Below are positions 6,473 to 8,420 of a stretch of 8,420 nucleotides of DNA, piece by piece. The notes beneath the pieces were generated by a model. That model saw only the letters and a list, made by a program, of their open reading frames with translations, ran no database searches and was not told the origin of the DNA. How positions within the stretch are numbered: the stretch's first letter is position 1; each line of letters opens with the position of its first letter. Location: positions 1 through 8,420 of the forward strand of contig JAGVMI010000042.1 of assembly GCA_020053845.1 (NCBI GenBank), read 5' to 3'. The position numbers were made by a program, and so were the translations under genes. The DNA comes from Candidatus Babeliales bacterium (GTDB lineage: Bacteria; Babelota; Babeliae; Babelales; Vermiphilaceae).

Positions 6473-7233
6473 TAGAAAAAATGAAGTATCGAACTTACGT
6501 AGGTGCGCAGCAATACACTCAGCATTGCACCGCATGCCAAAAATGGCCCGAATGGCATCACAATAGGTGATGAAGGGCGATAAGCCATGTAGTAGATGAT
6601 ACCCACAAGAGAGCCGAGCAATGAGCCTACAAAAAGTGCAGACCAAATGCCCAACGCACCAGCAAATGCGCCAATGCATGCAATAAGATCAAAATCGCCT
6701 TCGCCTACACCTTCTTTGCCATACACCCAGTAAAATACTTGTGCGGTTGCATACAAAAAGAGGTATCCAAGTAGCGCGCTCAGTATACTTTCGGTAACCG
6801 TAATGGGCAGGAGCCCAAGAGCGCTCAGCAGTACACCAACAGGTGCTAGAAAAAGAGAGGTAAGCCGCGAGATAAGAAATGATTCAAGATCGGTGCGTGT
6901 GGCGACAATAAGTGCTGAGAAAAAAATAAAATAGGCAGGAATATAATGGGGCTGAACGGTACATATGAGCGCAGTAAGAGATCCTGCGGTGAGCAATTCA
7001 ATAATAGGGTAGAGAGGAGATATTCTGTGGTTGCAAAAACGGCATTTGCCACGCAAAATTGCGTATGAAACGAGGGGAATTAAATCTCGCCACCACAACT
7101 GCTTGCGACAATGAGGGCAAAAAGAGCGTGTGCTCAAGTGAGCACGAAAAATAAGACGATAGGCAACAACATTGAGGAATGATCCCCAACAAAGAAACAG
7201 TATAAAAAGAAATACTATTTCAATGCCAGGCAC
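6472..7233 (-). CDS. pilD: Prepilin peptidase / N-methyltransferase (PilD, family A24)
   Basis: An inner-membrane aspartic protease that removes the leader of type IV prepilins and methylates the new N-terminus. The 253-residue protein has the expected order: first helix with GSFLNVVAYR (17-26), a cytoplasmic zinc-type segment with C39-x2-C42 and C64-x2-C67, then about six or seven more hydrophobic helices. The two catalytic Asp candidates are D115 (ATRTDLESFLI) and D180 (GVGEGDFDLIACIGAF); MPFGPFLACGA (226-236) is also typical. Departures are ISR where LPD normally follows the first Asp, and Asp182 where the second motif usually has Lys. The start is GTG (7231-7233), two bases after the rbfA stop, with no strong ribosome site, which suggests translational coupling. 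Its substrate is probably the pilin-like protein at 2394-2876. Confidence in the family is high; activity is inferred. Confidence 0.92.
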   Translation of the reverse strand: MPGIEIVFLFILFLCWGSFLNVVAYRLIFRAHLSTRSFCPHCRKQLWWRDLIPLVSYAILRGKCRFCNHRISPLYPIIELLTAGSLTALICTVQPHYIPAYFIFFSALIVATRTDLESFLISRLTSLFLAPVGVLLSALGLLPITVTESILSALLGYLFLYATAQVFYWVYGKEGVGEGDFDLIACIGAFAGALGIWSALFVGSLLGSLVGIIYYMAYRPSSPIVMPFGPFLACGAMLSVLLRTYVSSILHFF

Positions 7234-7235
7234 TT

Positions 7236-7601
7236 TTACTCATCACTTTTAATACGTTCAAACAGATCATCGAGTTTACGCTGTTTCTCAATCTGTGTGT
7301 CGTACTTGAAAGTCAGATCGGGCGTGTAACGCGAGTGCATTACTTTAGCAAGGGCTGCACGCATAGAAGGCTTGTAGAGTACAAGCTGCTTCAGGCGTTC
7401 TTTGAACATAGGTTCACCGCCTTGGCAAGCAAAGTACACGCTGCACATGCCGCGATCTGGAGAAAGCTGTACTCGTGATATGAAAATATCACGCAACACC
7501 GGATCATCCGCAGATATCTGCTGGAAGAATGATGCTATCTCATGAAAAAGGAATGATTGGCGTTGAGCGTGTTTGATTTCGCTCACACGAGAACGTGTCA
7601 T
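7236..7601 (-). CDS. rbfA: 30S ribosome-binding factor RbfA
   Basis: RbfA is a small KH-like protein that binds immature 30S subunits and helps 16S rRNA processing and the late steps of maturation, including cold adaptation in other bacteria. The 121-residue length is normal. Recognisable parts are the N-terminal helix (SEIKHAQRQSFLFHEIASFF), DPVLRDIFISRVQLSPD (33-49), the strand MCSVYFAC (52-59), and the diagnostic C-terminal signature SRYTPDLTFKYDTQIEKQRKLDDLFERI (split here: residues 90-103 are the RYTPDLTFKYD strand and 104-117 the final helix). The ATG (7599-7601) follows the rpsU stop by three bases, and the pilD GTG follows its own stop by two. RbfA is usually found near infB or truB; adjacency to rpsU and pilD is less familiar. 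The identification is secure. Confidence 0.93.
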   Translation of the reverse strand: MTRSRVSEIKHAQRQSFLFHEIASFFQQISADDPVLRDIFISRVQLSPDRGMCSVYFACQGGEPMFKERLKQLVLYKPSMRAALAKVMHSRYTPDLTFKYDTQIEKQRKLDDLFERIKSDE

Positions 7602-7604
7602 GCC

Positions 7605-7826
7605 TTACTTCTTGATCAGGCCCTGGTTGATCATGCGCATCAAATTGAGTTTGATAGCACGAACCAGGCGTTTGCGGCGTTTTTGAGTGGCAGGTTCAAA
7701 ATACACTGTTCTCTTCATGTCGCGCACCACACCTTCACGCTCAATCTTTTTCTTGAGCTGCTTGAGAGCACGATCAACATGACCTACAACGGTGATTTCG
7801 ATATTAGCCTTTCTTCTCTTTGACAT
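7605..7826 (-). CDS. rpsU: 30S ribosomal protein bS21
   Basis: bS21 sits on the platform of the small ribosomal subunit near the 3' end of 16S rRNA and aids initiation. The 73-residue product (E. coli has 71) is highly basic; ALKQLKKKIEREGVV, the aromatic YFEPATQKRRKR segment and the Lys/Arg-rich C-terminal helix are typical. I chose the ATG at 7824-7826 (MSKRRKANIEI). The frame stays open upstream to an ATG at 7946, but this would add 40 residues with no counterpart in the family. AGGAAGG (7839-7845) lies 12 bases before the chosen ATG, a little far but acceptable. It is the first gene of the rpsU-rbfA-pilD group, 147 bases after the preceding gene. Confidence 0.92.
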   Translation of the reverse strand: MSKRRKANIEITVVGHVDRALKQLKKKIEREGVVRDMKRTVYFEPATQKRRKRLVRAIKLNLMRMINQGLIKK

Positions 7827-7863
7827 AGCTAAGCGCCGCCTTCCTAATAAAATGACTCTAAAA

Positions 7864-7872
7864 TCTATACCA
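7864..7872 (-). promoter_or_regulatory. Candidate extended -10 promoter element upstream of rpsU
   Basis: On the minus strand TGG TATAGA (7872 to 7864) fits an extended -10 element (TGn followed by a TATAAT-like hexamer). No good -35 box lies 17 bases upstream. Initiation near 7857 would give a leader of about 30 bases that still contains the rpsU ribosome site and would exclude the longer bS21 start. Weak evidence. Confidence 0.28.
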
Positions 7873-7973
7873 TAAAGCTTTTTATGCATTACTACGGGTA
7901 CCATTGTAAAGTCTTTAGGCTTTTTTGTCCAGACTCTTACAGCCATATTCCTTCAGCACAGGAGTAGGAGGCT

Positions 7974-8420
7974 TTAAAAGGTAGCGTTGAAGGTGAACAT
8001 AAGGGTAGTACTTCTATAGGTATTGCGCTGCATGAGCGGCGCTTGCCAGAAAAAGCCAAGGCCTATATTGGGTGATATGTCATACGTGAAAGATACGTTG
8101 GCCATCTTGGTTTTCCATGAGGATATCTTGGTAAGCTCGCCAGGCAAGAAGGCGGGATCAGGCTTTTTCAGAGTAAAGTGATCCTCTTTATGCTCTACCA
8201 TTACATATTGGAAGTACATTGAAAGGTGCTCAAGGAAGTGGTAGGCATACATTTTGAGGATAAAGTGCCAGTTTATGCCGGGGCTTACCTCAACATCGGT
8301 GGCAAAGGGGAAGATCCCTGTTTGGAACTTGCTTGTAGGCACTCTAAAGTTTTCGTAGGTCTGATTGAAAAAGTGGGTAACGCCTACTTCTGCGCCAACC
8401 TGTATTGTGGAGATAAAGTC
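7974..8420 (-). CDS. Putative outer-membrane beta-barrel protein, C-terminal 148 residues (cut by window edge)
   Basis: The frame is open without interruption from the right edge to the TAA at 7974-7976, so the true start lies outside the window. The fragment has alternating polar and hydrophobic or aromatic stretches, such as TIQVGAEVGVTHFF, GINWHFILKMYAYHFL, SMYFQYVMVEH, MANVSFTYDISPNIGLGFFW and a final TTLMFTFNATF ending in Phe. This pattern, and a C-terminal strand closing on an aromatic residue, is typical of outer-membrane barrels recognised by the BAM complex. I do not recognise a specific family. An in-frame GTG at 8340-8342 is simply an internal Val. No terminator was found in the 147 bases before rpsU, so some read-through into rpsU is possible. 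Barrel assignment is from pattern only. Confidence 0.65.
   Translation of the reverse strand, partial: DFISTIQVGAEVGVTHFFNQTYENFRVPTSKFQTGIFPFATDVEVSPGINWHFILKMYAYHFLEHLSMYFQYVMVEHKEDHFTLKKPDPAFLPGELTKISSWKTKMANVSFTYDISPNIGLGFFWQAPLMQRNTYRSTTLMFTFNATF

Noticed and set aside
6311..6679. Minus-strand open frame of 122 codons overlapping the end of pilD and the start of gene D
   Set aside because: It is out of frame with both real genes, which are well supported by motifs and signal peptide.

Overview
The window reads as a stretch of a Gram-negative bacterial chromosome with tightly packed genes. Evidence for an outer membrane is the C-terminal end of a beta-barrel-like protein at the right edge; evidence for type IV pilus-like machinery is a prepilin and a prepilin peptidase. 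The expansion of secreted, lineage-restricted paralogues beside compact housekeeping genes fits a host-associated lineage such as Dependentiae (TM6)/Babeliae, but that assignment is my inference from gene style (about 0.5) and nothing in the window proves it. No tRNA, rRNA, CRISPR array, insertion sequence or integrase is visible, and no stretch above 300 bases lacks a gene.

Layout. Positions 1-1531 (minus strand) hold two members, E (cut by the left edge) and A, of a family of secreted proteins of about 360-390 residues with weak beta-propeller-like motifs. A divergent control region at 1532-1676 separates them from a plus-strand pair: tsaC, the threonylcarbamoyl-AMP synthase for tRNA t6A, and a type IV pilin-like gene. 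The pilin gene meets the minus-strand block at a symmetrical hairpin terminator (2902-2932). From there to the right edge everything is on the minus strand. In transcription order these are: the end of an outer-membrane-like protein, rpsU (bS21), rbfA, pilD, then three more members of the secreted family (D, C, B) ending at the terminator. rpsU, rbfA and pilD are separated by only 3 and 2 bases, and pilD and D by 24, so rpsU to B may be one long transcript.

How the genes may work together. bS21 and RbfA act on the 30S ribosomal subunit and TsaC acts on tRNA, so translation is one theme. PilD would process the prepilin encoded 3.6 kb away. The five paralogues E, A, B, C and D carry N-terminal secretion signals and share motifs in the same order. 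They are the least explained and most interesting content: a diverged tandem array of exported proteins of unknown function, split by the tsaC-pilin pair and co-directional with pilD. Two long perfect DNA palindromes lie inside members E and D.

Several starts were settled from the sequence. The pilin starts at 2394 rather than 2355, rpsU at 7826 rather than 7946, and C at the ATG of 5263 rather than the GTG of 5269. B and pilD appear to start with GTG. Gene E at the left edge and the upstream 26 codons of the right-edge gene are open to the window ends and are annotated as partial.
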